Made by a program: the position numbers and the translations under genes
In this document: positions 61,779-64,000 of the stretch, in pieces
How positions within the stretch are numbered: the stretch's first letter is position 1
How the letters are laid out: each line of letters begins with the position of its first letter
The notes under the pieces: generated by a model
Database searches by the model: none
Seen by the model: only the letters and a program-made list of their open reading frames with translations
What the model was told of the DNA's origin: nothing
NCBI RefSeq assembly: GCF_004796535.1
Contig: NZ_SPHY01000007.1
Coordinates: 106,996-170,995 of the forward strand
Source: Sphingomonas flavalba
Lineage (GTDB): Bacteria > Pseudomonadota > Alphaproteobacteria > Sphingomonadales > Sphingomonadaceae
DNA length: 64,000 nucleotides
Reading direction: 5' to 3'

Positions 61779-64000
61779 ATGACGAGGTTTGCGGCGCGGC
61801 TGGCGGCGGCGCTTTTGCTTGGCGTGTCCATGGCGGCACAGGCCGCCCAGCCCGCAGAGGGCGGGATGGATGCCCTTCCCGACGAGGAATTCGACGAGGA
61901 GATTGTCGTCACCGGCCAGAAGCCGCGCGGGTCGGTGATCGGCGACATCCAGCCGGAACTGCAACTGAACGCCGCCGATATCCGCGCCTATGGCGTCGCG
62001 ACGATCGCCGAGCTGCTCGACGAACTATCGGCGGAAACGCGCAGCGACCGGGGCAGCGGCGGCGCGCCGGTGGTGCTGCTCAACGGCAAGCGGATTTCCG
62101 GCTTTTCTGAGATCCGCGACATTCCGACCGAGGCGATCCAGCGCACCGAAATCCTGCCGGAGGAAGTGGCGCTGAAATACGGCTACCGCGCCGACCAGAA
62201 AGTGGTGAACATCGTCCTGCGCCGCCGGTTCCGCGCGACGACGGCGGAGGCGGACGGCCGCACCAGCACCGACGGCGGCGGTACCGCCGTGCAGCTTGAA
62301 GGGACGCGCTTCCAGATTCGCGGCGACAGCCGGCTGAACCTCAGCGTCGAATATCGCCATGCCGATGCGCTACGCGAAAGCCAGCGCGACCTGGTGTCGC
62401 GCGCGGTCGGCGCGCCCTTCGCCGCGGCCGGCAATGTCGGCGCGGCGGGCGGTGGAGAGATCGATCCGGCGTTGAGCACGCTGGCCGGCGCGCCGGTGAC
62501 CATTGCCGGGGTGCCCGCCGGCGCGGCGGGCGGCGTACCGTCGCTCGCCGATTTCGCCGCGACCGCCGGCACGCCCAACGTCGACGACGTCACCCGCTAC
62601 CGGACGTTGCGGCCGGCAAGCGAGCAGCTTTCGTTGAACGCGGTGCTCAGCCGCACGGTGCTCGGCAATGTCTCGGCCACGGTCAACGCCAGCCTCGATG
62701 TGACCGGCAGCGATTCGCTGAACGGCCTGCCCGGTGTCAGCCTGACCCTGCCGGCGGCCAGCCCGTTCTCGCCGTTTGCCGACGATGTCACGCTCTACCG
62801 CTATCCTGGCGGATTCGGACCGCTGCGCCAGCGGATGCGCGGCGTTTCCGGCCACGCCGGGGTGGCGCTGAGCGGGATGCTCTCCGACTGGACGTGGTCG
62901 CTGACCGGCAATTACGACCATGGCGAAAGCCGCACGGTCAGCGATGCCGGGCTGGACGCCGGCGCGCTGCAGGCCCGCCTGTCGGCCGGCGACCCGACCC
63001 TCAACCCCTATGGCGTCCTGCCGGACGGGCTGATCGCCAGGCGCGCCGCCAACCGGGCGCGCGGCATTTCGGATAGCGGCACGCTGGAACTGGTGGTCAG
63101 CGGCGCTCTGGCGCGGCTGCCGGCCGGGGCGGTGACGACGACGGTCAAGGCCGGCGGTGCGGCGACAGGCTTCGAAAGCCGGTCGTGGCGGAACGGTATC
63201 GCCACCGCCGGTAGCCTGTCGCGCGAAACCGGGTCCGGGCAGCTCAACCTCGACCTGCCGATCGCCAGCCGGCGCAACCAGGCGCTCGCGGCGCTCGGCG
63301 ACCTCAGCGTCAATTTCAACGCCGCCGTCGATCAGGTGTCGGACTTCGGCACGCTGACGACGATCGGCTACGGCGCCAGCTGGTCGCCGACCCCGGCGCT
63401 GCGGCTGATCGCGTCGGTCACCGACGACGAAGCGGCGCCCGGCATGCAGCAGCTCGGCAACCCGGTGGTGCTGACGCCCGACGTGCGGATCTTCGACTAT
63501 ATCCGCGGCGTAACCGCTTCCGTCACTCAGATCGACGGAGGCAACGCCGCGCTGCTTGCGACCAACCGGCGGGTGGTCAAGCTCGGCGCCAACCTGAAGC
63601 CGACCGACAGCCTGACGCTCAGCGCCAATTTCATCAACCGCCGCACACGTAACCCGGTGGCGGCGCTGCCGGCGCCGACGGCGGAGATCGAGGCGGCCTT
63701 TCCCGACCGGTTCCTGCGCGATGCCGACGGCGTGCTGGTCCAGGTCGATGCGCGGCCGGTCAACTTCGCGCGGCGCAGCGGCAGCGAACTGCGCTGGGGG
63801 TTCAATTTCTCCCGGCGGCTGAAGACATCCGAGCGCGTGGCCGAGGCGCTGCGCGAGGCGGCGCGCGAGCGCTGGGCGGCGATGGCCGCCGCTCGCAACG
63901 CGGCGGGGCAGGGGGCACAGGGGCAGGAAACGCATGAGCCGGGGGCACAGGGTCAGCGGCGCGGGCCGGGCGACGGGCCGGGGCGCGGCGCCGGTGGCCC
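61779..64000 (+). CDS. TonB-dependent receptor, right end missing
   Basis: 740 codons are visible; the gene continues past the edge. A signal peptide (MTRFAARLAAALLLGVSMAA) is followed by acidic FDEEIVVTGQKP (TonB box/plug start). The plug is short and unusual in starting with VVLLNGKRISGFSEIRDIPT, and barrel strands follow. The last visible residues (about 695-740) turn into a low-complexity stretch rich in Gly, Gln and Arg (RNAAGQGAQGQETHEPG, then GPGDGPGRGAGG) in the barrel region. The type occurs in sphingomonads; the ligand is unknown. The quinone oxidoreductase stop is 27 bp upstream. Confidence 0.85.
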   Translation, partial: MTRFAARLAAALLLGVSMAAQAAQPAEGGMDALPDEEFDEEIVVTGQKPRGSVIGDIQPELQLNAADIRAYGVATIAELLDELSAETRSDRGSGGAPVVLLNGKRISGFSEIRDIPTEAIQRTEILPEEVALKYGYRADQKVVNIVLRRRFRATTAEADGRTSTDGGGTAVQLEGTRFQIRGDSRLNLSVEYRHADALRESQRDLVSRAVGAPFAAAGNVGAAGGGEIDPALSTLAGAPVTIAGVPAGAAGGVPSLADFAATAGTPNVDDVTRYRTLRPASEQLSLNAVLSRTVLGNVSATVNASLDVTGSDSLNGLPGVSLTLPAASPFSPFADDVTLYRYPGGFGPLRQRMRGVSGHAGVALSGMLSDWTWSLTGNYDHGESRTVSDAGLDAGALQARLSAGDPTLNPYGVLPDGLIARRAANRARGISDSGTLELVVSGALARLPAGAVTTTVKAGGAATGFESRSWRNGIATAGSLSRETGSGQLNLDLPIASRRNQALAALGDLSVNFNAAVDQVSDFGTLTTIGYGASWSPTPALRLIASVTDDEAAPGMQQLGNPVVLTPDVRIFDYIRGVTASVTQIDGGNAALLATNRRVVKLGANLKPTDSLTLSANFINRRTRNPVAALPAPTAEIEAAFPDRFLRDADGVLVQVDARPVNFARRSGSELRWGFNFSRRLKTSERVAEALREAARERWAAMAAARNAAGQGAQGQETHEPGAQGQRRGPGDGPGRGAGG

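Overview
The window is a high-GC (roughly 65-70 %) chromosomal segment with tightly packed genes, many GTG/TTG starts and 4-bp start/stop overlaps. Several features point to a sphingomonad or close relative in the Alphaproteobacteria. They are three TonB-dependent receptors, an XRE-SulP pair, a spinster-type MFS permease, a PEP-CTERM protein, a DUF1192 gene beside clpA, and a fused MrpA-MrpB antiporter subunit. This placement is inference from gene content. No rRNA, tRNA, CRISPR array, insertion sequence or phage gene was seen.

Layout. 1-5.5 kb: a GntR-controlled catabolic island (HyuA-type subunit cut by the window edge, HMG-CoA-lyase-like enzyme, GntR regulator) divergent from a TonB-dependent receptor; a perfect 10-bp palindrome sits on each side of the regulator. 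5.5-8.6 kb: a TIR-TM-TPR protein 9 bp downstream of a PEP-CTERM protein. 8.7-14.7 kb: a complete Mrp cation/proton antiporter operon (AB-C-D-E-F-G). 14.8-18 kb: a small XRE regulator, then an ECF-type sigma factor overlapping a Ser/Thr kinase with a TPR tail.

18.2-37.3 kb is a carbohydrate-utilisation locus. It holds a lactonase, two GntR regulators, an IlvD/Edd sugar-acid dehydratase, an aldose 1-epimerase, a FucP-type sugar permease and a large exported DUF5695-like protein. It also holds a GH127 beta-L-arabinofuranosidase, a Gfo/Idh L-arabinose/D-galactose 1-dehydrogenase, an AraD1/GguC (FAH-type) enzyme, a TonB-dependent receptor and a GH27 alpha-galactosidase. Together these read as uptake and trimming of an arabinose/galactose-containing plant glycan followed by non-phosphorylative oxidation of L-arabinose: arabinose -> lactone -> arabinonate -> 2-keto-3-deoxyarabinonate -> alpha-ketoglutarate semialdehyde. 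A shared operator-like motif lies at several promoters of this locus.

37-64 kb is mostly housekeeping and stress functions. It includes a SLOG-like/SLATT-like membrane protein, DUF72, an arginine succinyltransferase set (M20 hydrolase, astA, astB), malate synthase G and a YegP-like mini-protein. Further on are a thioesterase, Cu/Zn superoxide dismutase, XRE + SulP transporter, a spinster MFS permease, a low-molecular-weight phosphatase, a 2'-5' RNA ligase family protein, a Bax-inhibitor-1 protein, a GST, a dienelactone hydrolase and an S9 peptidase. The stretch ends with a subclass-B1-type metallo-beta-lactamase, ClpA, DUF1192, a quinone oxidoreductase and a TonB receptor cut by the right edge.

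The observations most worth a second look are the SLOG-SLATT fusion, the intrinsic B1 metallo-beta-lactamase with all zinc ligands, the TIR-TPR gene coupled to a PEP-CTERM gene, the shared operator of the arabinose locus, and a short repeat whose end supplies the TAG stop codon of three unrelated genes.
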